NCBI RefSeq assembly: GCF_000691145.1
Contig: NZ_ASJC01000007.1
Coordinates: 62,001 to 126,000, forward strand
Length of the DNA: 64,000 bases
Source: Bacillus altitudinis 41KF2b
GTDB taxonomy: Bacteria; Bacillota; Bacilli; Bacillales; Bacillaceae
Direction of reading: 5' to 3'
This document shows, one piece after another, positions 25,188-33,842 of the stretch. The notes beneath the pieces are model-generated. The model worked only from the letters and a program-made list of their open reading frames with translations, had not been told where the DNA came from and made no database searches. Position 1 is the stretch's first letter. Each line of letters begins with the position of its first letter. Position numbers and translations under genes: made by a program.

Positions 25188-26665
25188 CAGCTTTATTGAT
25201 TACTGCAAGTATTATTTTCATCGTCGTGGTCATCGGTTTTGCCGCTGGTCGTGATAAATCATCAAGACAATCAGTCGAAGAATGGTCTGTTGGCGGGAGA
25301 AAATTTGGCGGGCTTCTCGTCTGGTTCCTTGTTGGCGCAGACTTATATACTGCTTATACCTTTTTAGGGCTCACAAGTACAGCTTATACAGCGGGAAGTG
25401 TTGCTTTTTTCGCTATCCCCTATTCAGTTCTTGCTTATTTTATTGCGTATTTCTTCTTACCAAAACTTTGGACGGTTGCAAAAAATCATAAGCTGACAAC
25501 ACTTGCTGATTATGCACGTGAGCGATTTGACAGTAAACTGTTATCTAGTTTGATTGCCATTGTTGGTGTACTCATGCTCATTCCATACATTTGTCTTCAG
25601 CTCAGCGGGATTCAAGATACGTTAACTGTCGCTGGAACGAGTTATATTAATGTGAATGCAGTTGTTATAATTTCATTTATTTTAGTTGCACTTTATACAT
25701 TTTTCAGTGGTATTAAAGGTCCTACATATACAGCCATTATTAAAGATATTCTTGTTTGGGTGATCATGCTCTTTATGGTCGTTTCCCTCCCGATTATTCA
25801 TTTTAACGGCTGGACCCCAATGATGAATACGTTAGCTAAGGAAGCCCCACAGCTTCTGACGATTCCTGAAGGCGGGCCTAAAGGCATTTTGTGGTTTATT
25901 ACCGCATCAGGTGTTTCTGCACTCGCATTATTTATGTGGGCACATGCAGCAACTGGCGTTTTCACTGCAAAAAGCGCAGATGCCATCCGGAAAAACAGTA
26001 TGTTTTTACCTCTTTACAACATTGTATTGATTTTGGTCATCTTCCTTGGCTTCATTGCCTTTTTAGTCTTACCGGAAGATACAAATCCAAGATTTGCTCT
26101 TCTTCATTTAATTCAGACGTCATATGGCGGCGTGATGCAGGGGCTTGCGTATTCAACGATTGCACTTGCTTCTCTCATTCCATGTTCGATCATGGCCATT
26201 GGGGCGTCGAATTTATTTGCCAATAATTTGTACCGTGATTTAATCCATCCAAATGTGTCACCTAAAAGATTGACCATGATCACTCGTTCAATGGTATTTA
26301 TCGTCATTGGGCTGGCTCTACTATTCGGAATGCTCTTCCCAACAGCACTTGTAACGCTTCAGCTCATTGGTGTTTCAGGAATGGTTCAAATCTTCCCTGC
26401 CATTGCGATCAGCTTGTTCTGGAAAAAACAATCGAGAGAAGCAACGATTGCGGGTTTAGTTGTTGGCATCATCGTCACCTTTACAGCCAATATCTCACAA
26501 GTCACGTTTGGTCTTTATGAAGGATTTCTTGGTTTACTAGCAAACGTTGTGGTCATCCTGATTTTGAATCCATTCTTCCAAAAGAATGTCACATCTAATG
26601 CTGTGACAAGTGATTTGTTTGAAAAGAATGGGAAAACAACGGAACCTGTGGCTAACAAAGCGTAA
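25172..26665 (+). CDS. yodF: Sodium:solute symporter YodF
   Basis: A 497-aa sodium/solute symporter (SSS) with about thirteen membrane spans. Typical elements: VEEWSVGGRKFGG after the first span, GADLYTAYTFLG in the second and AHAATGVFTAKS. The nearest B. subtilis counterparts are YodF and YhjB. Synteny between yodC and ctpA favours YodF, annotated as proline-permease-like. The TnrA-type box upstream fits uptake of a nitrogen source. GGAGG is 9 nt before ATG 25172, within the end of the DUF3311 gene. Confidence 0.85.
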   Translation: MQGNLTALLITASIIFIVVVIGFAAGRDKSSRQSVEEWSVGGRKFGGLLVWFLVGADLYTAYTFLGLTSTAYTAGSVAFFAIPYSVLAYFIAYFFLPKLWTVAKNHKLTTLADYARERFDSKLLSSLIAIVGVLMLIPYICLQLSGIQDTLTVAGTSYINVNAVVIISFILVALYTFFSGIKGPTYTAIIKDILVWVIMLFMVVSLPIIHFNGWTPMMNTLAKEAPQLLTIPEGGPKGILWFITASGVSALALFMWAHAATGVFTAKSADAIRKNSMFLPLYNIVLILVIFLGFIAFLVLPEDTNPRFALLHLIQTSYGGVMQGLAYSTIALASLIPCSIMAIGASNLFANNLYRDLIHPNVSPKRLTMITRSMVFIVIGLALLFGMLFPTALVTLQLIGVSGMVQIFPAIAISLFWKKQSREATIAGLVVGIIVTFTANISQVTFGLYEGFLGLLANVVVILILNPFFQKNVTSNAVTSDLFEKNGKTTEPVANKA

Positions 26666-26676
26666 TACAAGAAAAA

Positions 26677-26702
26677 AAGCAGTCCCCTGATAAGGACTGC
26701 TT
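26677..26702 (+). terminator. Terminator hairpin after yodF (left copy of a duplicated terminator)
   Basis: AAGCAGTCC / GGACTGCTT stem around CCTGATAA. It is followed not by T residues but directly by the repeat element starting at 26703. An almost identical hairpin (25 of 26 bases) recurs at 26883-26908. Confidence 0.7.
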
Positions 26703-26840
26703 CAGCGTGTAGCCAAACCCTCGCATTCTTTGTCAGTCCTGCGTGCTGGTGCTCACGAATGTCAAATTCGCTCCGCTCCAGTACTCGTCCTTCCTAGACT
26801 TCAAAGGTTTTCTATCACGCTGAGCTGAAAAGAAGACAAA
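26703..26840 (+). repeat. Dispersed intergenic repeat, copy 1
   Basis: A core of 120 bp (26703-26822) begins CAGCGTG and ends CACGCTG, so its ends are inverted and can pair. It aligns without gaps to 45146-45265 with 13 mismatches (about 89% identity by hand count). A conserved tail GAAAAGAAGACAAA follows in both. Inside, 26743-26784 folds into an imperfect hairpin (GTGCTGG / CCAGTAC, apical CGAAT / ATTCG). No ORF of note. It lies between the convergent genes yodF and ctpA and is flanked by two copies of the same terminator. Confidence 0.85.
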
Positions 26841-26873
26841 GGGCTAAAATAAAGTTCATTTTAGCCCTTTGTC
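26835..26873. terminator. Additional perfect hairpin beside repeat copy 1
   Basis: A perfect 16-bp inverted repeat (26835-26850 with 26858-26873, starting GACAAAGGGCTAAAAT) with a 7-nt loop. It incorporates the GACAAA end of the repeat. It could act as a terminator, although its T run is inside the stem. Copy 2 lacks it. Confidence 0.6.
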
Positions 26874-26882
26874 AACAATTTG

Positions 26883-26908
26883 AAGCAGTCCCCTGATGAG
26901 GACTGCTT
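26883..26908 (-). terminator. Terminator hairpin after ctpA (right copy of the duplicated terminator)
   Basis: Same palindrome as 26677-26702 with one base changed (GATGAG for GATAAG), followed by TTTTTCT on the plus strand. It abuts the ctpA stop codon at 26912 and could serve ctpA on the minus strand. Confidence 0.65.
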
Positions 26909-26911
26909 TTT

Positions 26912-28297
26912 CTATTTCATTTCTTTTTTCAACACTTCAATGGCTTTTTTCATTTGCGTGTCATTTTTCTTGAGCTTATCTTGGATGTTTGTCATCAGTA
27001 CCGTCGTTGTGTCCCCTGTCAGAATACCATCAGCCTTTAGATCGTGATCTGATTGGAAACTTTTCACGATCGACTGGAATGCTTGATCATATTCTCCATT
27101 GGCTTTTGCTTTGTAGCCAAGCGCTTGGAACATTTTTTGAGCCGCTTTGACTTCATCTCCATCATCATTCAGTTGATACGTCTTTTTCGGACTTAAGTAT
27201 GGCAGCTTCGCATAACTCGGCAGAGATGCTTTCACCTGTGGCTCAATTCCTTTTTTGTGAATCCAAGACCCGTCTGGTGTCAGCCACTTGGCAATGGTTA
27301 ATTTCACACTAGAACCATCATTGTAGCTTTGCGCATTTTGAACAGTCCCTTTACCAAATGTCTTTTCTCCAACAAGTTGAATGCTAGAGGATTGGTGCAG
27401 AGCTGCCGCCATGATTTCAGCAGCACTCGCTGAACCGCCGTTTACAAGAACAACTGTCGGCTGATGAACTTTGCGTTCTTTTTCCGCTTTGTACACTTGT
27501 TTCTTTCCTTTTTCCTCAACCTGCATAATGACTTTTCCTTTATCGATAAAGTCATTGCTCATTTCAATTGCTTCTGTCATAATGCCGCCTGGATTATCTC
27601 TCAGATCAATGACAAAACCTTTTGCCCCTTTTTTCTCGAGGTCATCAATCGCTTTATCCAATTCTTTAGACGTGGTTTCAGCAAAAGAAGTGATTTGGAT
27701 TTCGCCTATTTTATCTTTTGTTAGTTTTGCATACACCGTTTCAAGCGGAATCGTATCTCTTGTGATCGTGACATCCACATTTCCAACACCTTGTCTGTTC
27801 AAATGCAGTTTGACATCCGTTCCTTTTTTCCCTCTGATAAGAGAAACAGCTTTATTCACTGACATACCTTTTGTACTTTTACTATCCACTTTTAAAATAC
27901 GATCATGAGGTTTCAAACCAGCTTTTTCAGCAGGAGAGCCTTTAATCGGTGCGACAATTAAAATTTGTCCATCCTTCTCTTCTACTTGTGCACCAATTCC
28001 TTCAAATGAAGATGAAATGGTGTTGTTAAATCCTTCGGCTTCCTCCTGATCCATATATGTAGAGTATGGATCATCAAGTGATGCAATCATTCCTTGAATC
28101 GCACCGTCTACTAGTTTTTGATCATCCGTTTTTTCGTAATACTCGTTTTTTACCTTCGTATATGCAGCCATGAGTTTACTAAACTTCTCATCTCCTGAAA
28201 CGCTGACAGCACCTTGTTTTGTGATCACAAATGTAATCGCTGAGGAAAGCGCTGCTGTCACCAGAATGGCTATCACGAACTTGAATTGTTTTTTCAA
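26912..28297 (-). CDS. ctpA: Carboxy-terminal processing protease CtpA
   Basis: A 461-aa S41-family protease. N-terminal membrane anchor (KKQFKFVIAILVTAALSS), a PDZ domain (SFEGIGAQVEEK ... PAEKAGLKPHDRILKVD), the catalytic core with Ser in GGSASAAE and Lys in GKGTVQ, then a C-terminal peptidoglycan-binding-like domain. The start is a TTG at 28297 preceded by AAAGGTGG; this matches the B. subtilis CtpA N-terminus and length (466). Upstream in-frame codons have no SD. Cell-surface protein processing is the expected role. Confidence 0.93.
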   Translation of the reverse strand: MKKQFKFVIAILVTAALSSAITFVITKQGAVSVSGDEKFSKLMAAYTKVKNEYYEKTDDQKLVDGAIQGMIASLDDPYSTYMDQEEAEGFNNTISSSFEGIGAQVEEKDGQILIVAPIKGSPAEKAGLKPHDRILKVDSKSTKGMSVNKAVSLIRGKKGTDVKLHLNRQGVGNVDVTITRDTIPLETVYAKLTKDKIGEIQITSFAETTSKELDKAIDDLEKKGAKGFVIDLRDNPGGIMTEAIEMSNDFIDKGKVIMQVEEKGKKQVYKAEKERKVHQPTVVLVNGGSASAAEIMAAALHQSSSIQLVGEKTFGKGTVQNAQSYNDGSSVKLTIAKWLTPDGSWIHKKGIEPQVKASLPSYAKLPYLSPKKTYQLNDDGDEVKAAQKMFQALGYKAKANGEYDQAFQSIVKSFQSDHDLKADGILTGDTTTVLMTNIQDKLKKNDTQMKKAIEVLKKEMK

Positions 28298-28448
28298 AAA
28301 AACACCACCTTTATCTCCTTTCATTATTATCAAGGACGATTCTTCATCCGTCAACCAAAGGATCAAACTTCTATTTGAAAAGATAAGCCATTTCGCCTTG
28401 CAATGCATAATCTTTAGAGAGAAACATGATAAAGAAAGAAGGGATTCC

Positions 28449-29147
28449 ATGAGTGACTATGTAGAAATGCTTGCCTATTTTGGTGTATCAGGTGCCCATC
28501 CTGGCGGAATTGAGCTAACAAAAACGATGATTGAGCATCTTCACTTGGCGTCTGACGATCGTATACTGGATGTTGGATGCGGCACAGGACAAACAGCCGC
28601 CTATCTAGGACATTTAGGTTATGAAGTAGAGGCGATTGATACACACCCTTTGATGATTGAAAAAGCCAATCTGCGATTCGAGCGGGAACAACTACCTTTC
28701 CGTGCACAGCAAGCATCGATCGAACACCTGCCATTTTCAGATGACTCGTTCTCTCTACTGATCAGTGAATCTGTTTTAAGTTTCACCCATTTACCTGCTG
28801 CGCTTGCTGAGATCAAACGGGTGCTTGCTCCTGGAAAACAATTGATCGCAAATGAGGCTGTGTTAAAAGTGCCGCTCCCCTCAAAAGAACAGGCAACCAT
28901 TCGGGAGTTTTATGGGTTTCACTCCCTCTTTTCATTTCCTGAATGGAAAAAACAGTTAGCGTCCGCAGGATTCCGTGACATTCAGATTCTCTCATTTGAT
29001 GAGCACATGGTGCAGGAAGAGCCGACCGAAATGGAATTATCAGATCAAATACCACCTTCTCTTTATGATACATTACAGACACACTATGACCTGATTCAAA
29101 CACACCGAGAACATCTGAGTCACCTTGTATTTGAATGTACAGTATAA
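28449..29147 (+). CDS. yodH: SAM-dependent methyltransferase YodH
   Basis: A 232-aa class I methyltransferase. The SAM-binding motif I is ILDVGCGTGQTA (about residues 37-48), followed by the acidic residue in VEAIDTHP and motif II-III patterns (LPFSDDSFSLLISE). This arrangement resembles UbiE/COQ5-type enzymes. Substrate unknown. ATG 28449 (MSDYVEMLAYFG) has AAGG just upstream; the longer open frame runs back antisense into ctpA. Divergent from ctpA. Confidence 0.88.
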   Translation: MSDYVEMLAYFGVSGAHPGGIELTKTMIEHLHLASDDRILDVGCGTGQTAAYLGHLGYEVEAIDTHPLMIEKANLRFEREQLPFRAQQASIEHLPFSDDSFSLLISESVLSFTHLPAALAEIKRVLAPGKQLIANEAVLKVPLPSKEQATIREFYGFHSLFSFPEWKKQLASAGFRDIQILSFDEHMVQEEPTEMELSDQIPPSLYDTLQTHYDLIQTHREHLSHLVFECTV

Positions 29148-29239
29148 AATGAGCGAATCTCCTATATGTTTTGTCCAAACTCTATGAAGTCTTTCGCATA
29201 GGATAAGAGTGAAAAGAGTTTGTCATAAGGAGGAAAAAC

Positions 29240-29503
29240 ATGGAGCGCTACTATAAACTTTGTCAGCAGCATATGGGGAAAGTAGCTAGAATTACTGATC
29301 GAAATGGCAGAGTACATGTTGGACGTATTGAGCGGGTGTCAAACCGCAAAGTTTATATCCGTCCAGTCGGCGGGTCCCGCAGGGGCTTAGGCTTTGGCTA
29401 TTACGGAGGTTATTACGGAGGCTATTATGGCTGGGGTCCAGCTTATGGCATCGGTCTCGGTTTTATTACCGGCTTCGCATTAGCAGGTTTGCTCTTTTTT
29501 TAA
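29240..29503 (+). CDS. yodI: Small Gly/Tyr-rich protein YodI
   Basis: 87 aa. The first half is basic (MERYYKLCQQHMGKVARITD ... VSNRKVYIRPVGG). The second contains three YYGG-type repeats (YYGGYYGGYYGW) and ends in a hydrophobic segment (FITGFALAGLLFF). It matches B. subtilis YodI, a small protein of unknown function linked to spores. AAGGAGG is about 8 nt before the ATG. A strong bidirectional terminator follows. Confidence 0.85.
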   Translation: MERYYKLCQQHMGKVARITDRNGRVHVGRIERVSNRKVYIRPVGGSRRGLGFGYYGGYYGGYYGWGPAYGIGLGFITGFALAGLLFF

Positions 29504-29518
29504 AACGGCGTATAAAAG

Positions 29519-29544
29519 AAGGCCTCCCAGCTTCGGGAGGCCTT
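29519..29544. terminator. Bidirectional terminator between yodI and yodJ
   Basis: AAGGCCTCCC / GGGAGGCCTT perfect stem with an AGCTTC loop; TTATTT on the plus side and TCTTTTAT on the minus side. Confidence 0.9.
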
Positions 29545-29552
29545 TTATTTGT

Positions 29553-30383
29553 TTATATTTTCTTCACTTTGTTCATATACTCTTCGAATGTTAAATCATG
29601 ATCGTGCATCGCTTTTGCAGCTTCTTTCCCTACATAGCGCAAGTGCCACGGCTCATATTCATATTTCGTGATGTCTTCTTTCCCTTTTGGATAACGGATG
29701 ATAAAGCCATATTTATAAGCGTTTTTGGCTACCCATTTACCATCAGGTGTTTCACCAAATTTTTCAGAGATTTCAAAGCCGGCACTTTTTGAGGAAATAT
29801 CCATAGCTAAACCTGTTTGATGTTCACTTTCGCCTGGTAAGGCTACGGCTTCTTGGGCTTTTTCTTTCCCTTTTAGTTTCACTTCACTATCAAAAATGAC
29901 CTTTTGACGATCATAGGAACGATAGCCCGATACTGCAGCAAGCTCAAAGTTTTCCTTTTTAGCACCTTTGAATAACTTCGCAAGTGCCTCCGCTGCTTCT
30001 TTTCGAATATATCGTTTTTCAATATCCTCTGAAAAAGAGAATTCCACTTTTGGTACAACGAGATCAGAAGGTTTATAGGTTCCTGGCAGTGCATATTCTT
30101 TGTTCACTAAAGCAAGCACATTTTCAGGGTTTTGAATGGTCTTCAGTCCGCTCACTACCTTGATGTCATTGAAATATTCACTCTTTAACGTCAGCTCTTG
30201 ATTAGATGAATCTGCCGTATCGTTTGAGTTTTGCTGGGGTGATGAACTTGCTGCGTTCTTTTGTTCGTTTGTTTTGTTAGATTCAGTGGTACCGCTTTTC
30301 TGATCCAGCAACTGGCAGCCTGATAATGCGGCCGTCAAACCAAGAATCGATGCGATTGAGAGTATTTTATAGCTTTTCTTCAT
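29553..30383 (-). CDS. yodJ: VanY-type D,D-carboxypeptidase lipoprotein YodJ
   Basis: 276 aa from ATG 30383 (MKKSYKILSIASILG). A lipoprotein signal ends at the lipobox LSGC, then a Ser/Asn/Gln-rich linker and a VanY domain. Zinc-site motifs are SGYRSYDRQ, GESEHQTGLAMDIS (His and Asp) and EPWHLRYVG (His). It likely trims the terminal D-Ala of wall peptides at the cell surface. AAAAGGAAGG is well placed for this start, so the 19 extra upstream residues are excluded. Confidence 0.9.
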   Translation of the reverse strand: MKKSYKILSIASILGLTAALSGCQLLDQKSGTTESNKTNEQKNAASSSPQQNSNDTADSSNQELTLKSEYFNDIKVVSGLKTIQNPENVLALVNKEYALPGTYKPSDLVVPKVEFSFSEDIEKRYIRKEAAEALAKLFKGAKKENFELAAVSGYRSYDRQKVIFDSEVKLKGKEKAQEAVALPGESEHQTGLAMDISSKSAGFEISEKFGETPDGKWVAKNAYKYGFIIRYPKGKEDITKYEYEPWHLRYVGKEAAKAMHDHDLTFEEYMNKVKKI

Positions 30384-30419
30384 GACATACCTTCCTTTTG
30401 CTCTACTAAAAAAATAAAG

Positions 30420-30440
30420 ATGCGCTACATCGTAGCACAC
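30420..30440 (-). terminator. Terminator after deoD
   Basis: GTGCTAC / GTAGCGC stem with a GAT loop on the minus strand, followed by ATCTTTATTTTTTT. Confidence 0.7.
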
Positions 30441-30451
30441 CCTTTATACTA

Positions 30452-31147
30452 TTATAAAACAGAATCTAGTGCAATTAAGATCATTTCGTCAAATGTCGTT
30501 TGACGCTCTTCAGCAGTTGTTTCTTCTCCTGTTAGCACATGATCGCTCACTGTCAGAATCGACAACGCTTTTCTGCCAAATTTTGCAGCAAGCGTATAAA
30601 GAGCCGTTGTCTCCATTTCGATCGCTAGAATTCCATATTGATCCATCAGCTCAAGTGGTTTTTCATTATAAAACTGGTCTGCTGTAAATACATTCCCAAC
30701 ACGCACAGCTACATTTTTCGCTTCTGCTGTGTCGTAGGCTTTTTTCAGTAAACCAAAATCAGCACATGGTGCGTAATCAATCGGTCCAAATGCCACACGG
30801 TTCATTTGAGAATCTGTTGATGATGTTTGAGCTAAGATGACGTCACGTACATTGACATCTTTTTTGATCGCTCCGCAAGAACCAACACGGATTAAGTTTT
30901 GAACATCATAGCTTTGGATCAGCTCATTCACATAGATCGAAATAGACGGTACGCCCATTCCAGTACCTTGTACAGAAATGCGTTTTCCTTTATATGTTCC
31001 GGTATAACCATACATGCCGCGCACTTCGTTATAGCACACAACATCTTCTAAATATGTATCTGCAATATATTTCGCACGAAGCGGATCGCCTGGAAGCAAT
31101 ACCGTTTCTGCAATTTGTCCTTTTTCTGCTCCAATATGTACACTCAT
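30452..31147 (-). CDS. deoD: Purine nucleoside phosphorylase DeoD
   Basis: A 231-aa trimeric/hexameric-type PNP that phosphorolyses purine (deoxy)nucleosides. Motifs: [20 protein letters not shown] with the phosphate-site residues, [17 protein letters not shown], and the active-site Asp in [11 protein letters not shown]. Length matches B. subtilis DeoD (233 aa). GTGGAGG precedes the ATG. It sits between yodJ and yodL as in B. subtilis. Confidence 0.96.
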   Translation of the reverse strand: MSVHIGAEKGQIAETVLLPGDPLRAKYIADTYLEDVVCYNEVRGMYGYTGTYKGKRISVQGTGMGVPSISIYVNELIQSYDVQNLIRVGSCGAIKKDVNVRDVILAQTSSTDSQMNRVAFGPIDYAPCADFGLLKKAYDTAEAKNVAVRVGNVFTADQFYNEKPLELMDQYGILAIEMETTALYTLAAKFGRKALSILTVSDHVLTGEETTAEERQTTFDEMILIALDSVL

Positions 31148-31214
31148 TTTTTAGCCTCCACTTACGTTTAACATGTGTTTAGTCCCATTTATTATAAACG
31201 ATTGAGATCAAAAA

Positions 31215-31245
31215 AGAAAATACCAGCTGAAAGTAAAGCTGGCAT
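31215..31245 (-). terminator. Terminator after yodL
   Basis: CCAGCT / AGCTGG stem on the minus strand followed by TATTTTCTTTTTT. Confidence 0.7.
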
Positions 31246-31257
31246 CGTCGTTTATAT

Positions 31258-31575
31258 TTAACTCATCGTCATTAGGCGTTCACTGCGTTTCCATCCTGCC
31301 GGAAAGAGTTGGTAGTAGCACTTCCCTTTTTTCTGGTCATCAATCACAACGATATCCCCTGTTGTGATAAACCGTGCATTGTAATCATTAGGGACTGTAT
31401 CTTGTACATTAAATGTCGAGAATGCTTTTTCTAGTACATCAAGGTGTGTCCTGCCGCCAATCTTTGTCCGGTACACAGGCTGATGTCCGCTTTCTGCACC
31501 ATATTCAGGTGTTTGATAAATGGTTAAGTGATAAGCTGAAGGTTTCTTTTGAAAAAATCTCAACGTCAATTGCAT
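31258..31575 (-). CDS. yodL: YodL, small soluble protein
   Basis: A 105-aa basic, beta-rich protein (MQLTLRFFQKKPSAYHLTIY ... KKGKCYYQLFPAGWKRSERL). It resembles B. subtilis YodL, which has been linked to cell-shape effects through MreB when expressed during sporulation (from memory). GGGGAGGG is about 7 nt before the ATG. No signal peptide or membrane span. Confidence 0.82.
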   Translation of the reverse strand: MQLTLRFFQKKPSAYHLTIYQTPEYGAESGHQPVYRTKIGGRTHLDVLEKAFSTFNVQDTVPNDYNARFITTGDIVVIDDQKKGKCYYQLFPAGWKRSERLMTMS

Positions 31576-31629
31576 TCAAATCCCTCCCCTTTTATATAAA
31601 ATTGGCTGGGATCTATGAATTTCCTTCTT

Positions 31630-32238
31630 CTATTTTTGTCGAATGACGGACAATTTTTCGTCAATCTTTTTACATATGAGAAATAAAGCTAGTCCTATCG
31701 CAAAGCCCCCTGCTACATCAGTGACATAATGAACACCGATATACATCCTGCTGATGCCGATCATCAGCACATAGCACCCTGTCACCATGTAGACTGCTTT
31801 TTGTCTCTTTTTCAGCCACGGAACCATTTCAATGAATAGATAGGCGATAAATGGATAGATCGTTGCTGCATTCATAGAATGTCCGCTCGGAAAGCTGTAA
31901 TAGGTCTCATTCACTAGATGATCAAAGGCTGGACGCTCTCTAGCAAACAGTCCTTTCAGTTCATGATTGACCGTTTTTTCTGCTATATATAGTAGAAAAA
32001 GCAGCATAATAGAGTGGTAGCGTTTATACATAAACAGCACCACGCTAAAGATGAGCATGATTGGGACAAGCAGCGCACTGATACCAAAGTCAGTCAAAGT
32101 CAGCATGACATCATTTAAAAAAGGAAGTCTGATGTTTTCAAACGATAAGATGATCTGGTTGTCCAACTCCTGGAACATGCCAGACACCATAAGCGCTGCG
32201 ATGGCGCCAAACAAAAGGAAAAAAATGATGACATACAC
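31630..32238 (-). CDS. yodM: PAP2-family lipid phosphatase YodM
   Basis: About 202 aa, six membrane spans and the three PAP2 motifs: KGLFARERP (KX6RP), SFPSGHSMNA (PSGH) and RMYIGVHYVTDVAGG (SRX5HX3D-like). B. subtilis YodM has been proposed as a phosphatidylglycerophosphate phosphatase-like enzyme. GTG 32238 is preferred (GGGAGGGG about 10 nt upstream); a TTG at 32247 lies too near that SD. yozD ends about 50 nt upstream in the same direction. Confidence 0.88.
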   Translation of the reverse strand: MYVIIFFLLFGAIAALMVSGMFQELDNQIILSFENIRLPFLNDVMLTLTDFGISALLVPIMLIFSVVLFMYKRYHSIMLLFLLYIAEKTVNHELKGLFARERPAFDHLVNETYYSFPSGHSMNAATIYPFIAYLFIEMVPWLKKRQKAVYMVTGCYVLMIGISRMYIGVHYVTDVAGGFAIGLALFLICKKIDEKLSVIRQK

Positions 32239-32289
32239 GCGAACCAATTCCCCTCCCTTTCTACTCAGAATCTCTTCAAAGTATAGTGC

Positions 32290-32460
32290 CTACCGCGCCT
32301 CTTCTTCAACTATCATTGCTTTCCTCAGCATATATTCAAATGTAATATCGGCAAGCTCAAACGTTTCCAGCTCAGATGGTATGTACCCTCTTTTGACCAG
32401 CTCCGTGTAGAAGAATTCTGCAATTTCCTCTGTATCAATCACCAAATCTGCTTCTTTCAT
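32290..32460 (-). CDS. yozD: YozD, small acidic protein (56 aa)
   Basis: The short ORF reads MKEADLVIDTEEIAEFFYTE and continues through KRGYIPSELETFELAD to an EEEAR end. It closely resembles B. subtilis YozD (58 aa). GGAGG (32470-32474) is 9 nt before the ATG. Acidic, helical, cytosolic; function unknown. Position between yodM and yodN agrees with synteny. Confidence 0.85.
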   Translation of the reverse strand: MKEADLVIDTEEIAEFFYTELVKRGYIPSELETFELADITFEYMLRKAMIVEEEAR

Positions 32461-32579
32461 TGCTTTCCGCCTCCTTTTTTATGATGTATGAACGCTGCCT
32501 TATTTTTATTACAGTTTGTCATAATGGCTCATTCCATACATATAAATGCAGTAAACGAAAAGAAAAGGGGCATGAGGCA

Positions 32580-32714
32580 ATGAAATGGTTAAGCATTTTA
32601 GATGGACATACTTTTGATCAGGTGATGGGCCGTATCTTGAGGGGATGGTTTTATGTGATTGCTTTTTTCTGTGTTCCTTACTTTTTATTCGTGTTAGGAC
32701 AAGTCTTCTTTTAA
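32580..32714 (+). CDS. Small single-span membrane protein, 44 aa
   Basis: MKWLSILDGHTFDQVMGRIL precedes a hydrophobic segment (WFYVIAFFCVPYFLFVLGQV) at the C-terminus. AAAAGGGG lies 9 nt upstream of ATG 32580. It is divergent from yozD, and its TAA overlaps the stop codon of convergent yodN. Family not recognised. Confidence 0.65.
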   Translation: MKWLSILDGHTFDQVMGRILRGWFYVIAFFCVPYFLFVLGQVFF

Positions 32715-33391
32715 CCAAAATGCTCGTTTAAACTTTCCAAAATAAAGTCCATCATATCCTTATATTCTGGGTCTTTGAAAAATTCATAGAGAATTTTATA
32801 ATCATTGTAAATATCAAGAAGCTCATCCACTATAGATACAGCGAGAAATTCTAGTGATGCTTCGCTTTCTTGTTTCTCTTCTAACTGTAATAGAGCGGTT
32901 TGCACCATATCTTCCTCTATTTCTTTTGAGGTTTCTCCAACGTAATGCACAAAAAGAAGCTGATGAACAAACTGATCCATCTCATATTTTCTTAGGACAA
33001 GCGTCAAGTCTTCTTCTTCTGTTTCCAGCCATTCTCCGTCTTTTAACCTTGTCAGTTCATAAATGACATCTTCCCAGCCATCTTCAAGGTAGCGCCATAT
33101 CTCAGTCCGATGGCCAATGATTTTAAATAGCTCTTTCCCGTAATCCTTTACATATACAACATCGCCAATGAGGAACTCATATTCAATGTCCAGCTTTTCT
33201 GTATCTACAATCACCCCGTCGTACTCATCGTAAAGCTGGAGTGATGTTTCAAAATAAAGCACCTCATTATGATTGACCTCATATAGATAATGTTGGTCAA
33301 TTTGATGGACTTTTGTTATCGTTCCAACTGTGCCGTACATGACAACGACGACAATATCCCCTACTTTATATTTTGGTGCTTTCGCCTTCAT
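32711..33391 (-). CDS. yodN: YodN
   Basis: About 226 aa from ATG 33391 (MKAKAPKYKVGDIVVVV); GGGGGAG precedes it. The first half looks like two small beta-barrel (KOW/SH3-like) segments, each with VGDIVVV- or GDVVYVKD-type strands; the second half is acidic and helical. It matches B. subtilis YodN (222 aa), of unknown function. Its stop codon overlaps that of the 44-aa ORF on the other strand, with no terminator between. Confidence 0.8.
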   Translation of the reverse strand: MKAKAPKYKVGDIVVVVMYGTVGTITKVHQIDQHYLYEVNHNEVLYFETSLQLYDEYDGVIVDTEKLDIEYEFLIGDVVYVKDYGKELFKIIGHRTEIWRYLEDGWEDVIYELTRLKDGEWLETEEEDLTLVLRKYEMDQFVHQLLFVHYVGETSKEIEEDMVQTALLQLEEKQESEASLEFLAVSIVDELLDIYNDYKILYEFFKDPEYKDMMDFILESLNEHFG

Positions 33392-33497
33392 TCTGTCTCC
33401 CCCTTGCCCGACTTTTGGTCTTAACGTATCGTATGCCGGCGCAAGGAATTCTGCATGGGCAACCACACCATGCAAAACGCCATTTTATTTCTTCATG

Positions 33498-33531
33498 AAA
33501 AAACCGCTTCTTCCATACGGAACAAGCGGTT
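33498..33531 (-). terminator. Terminator after yozE
   Basis: AACCGCTTGTTCC / GGAAGAAGCGGTT stem on the minus strand with a GTAT loop, followed by TTTTC. Confidence 0.85.
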
Positions 33532-33538
33532 GTGTGTG

Positions 33539-33763
33539 TTATTTTTTTTTGACTTCTACTTCGTATTGCTCAAAAGCCTCATCAAATGTCGTCATGGAGC
33601 TTAAATAGTCCCCATTTAACTCTAAATAGGCACATAGCTCATGATAATCAGTGGATGCTTTAGGAAAGCTGTGATCTTCATAAGCAGCATTTGCAAAATG
33701 ACTGATGTCATCCTTCGGTTTTGGATGTCTATACTTCATTAAATAATGGTAAAACGACTTCAC
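33539..33763 (-). CDS. yozE: YozE, small SAM-like-fold protein
   Basis: 74 aa from a GTG at 33763 (VKSFYHYLMKYRHPKPKDD). It closely matches B. subtilis YozE in sequence and length; the family has a sterile-alpha-motif-like fold and unknown function. GGAGGG lies about 9 nt upstream. The seven upstream in-frame residues lack an SD. Confidence 0.85.
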   Translation of the reverse strand: MKSFYHYLMKYRHPKPKDDISHFANAAYEDHSFPKASTDYHELCAYLELNGDYLSSMTTFDEAFEQYEVEVKKK

Positions 33764-33842
33764 CTGTTTTTCCCTCCGCGACACTCTATTTTGTTGTTAT
33801 ATTATACAGGAATTTGATGACTTGTATAGGCGGAGGTACAAC

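Noticed and set aside
26835..26873. 16-bp perfect hairpin as part of the repeat element itself
   Set aside because: Copy 2 has no equivalent; only the shared GACAAA lies at its border, so it is treated as local sequence.
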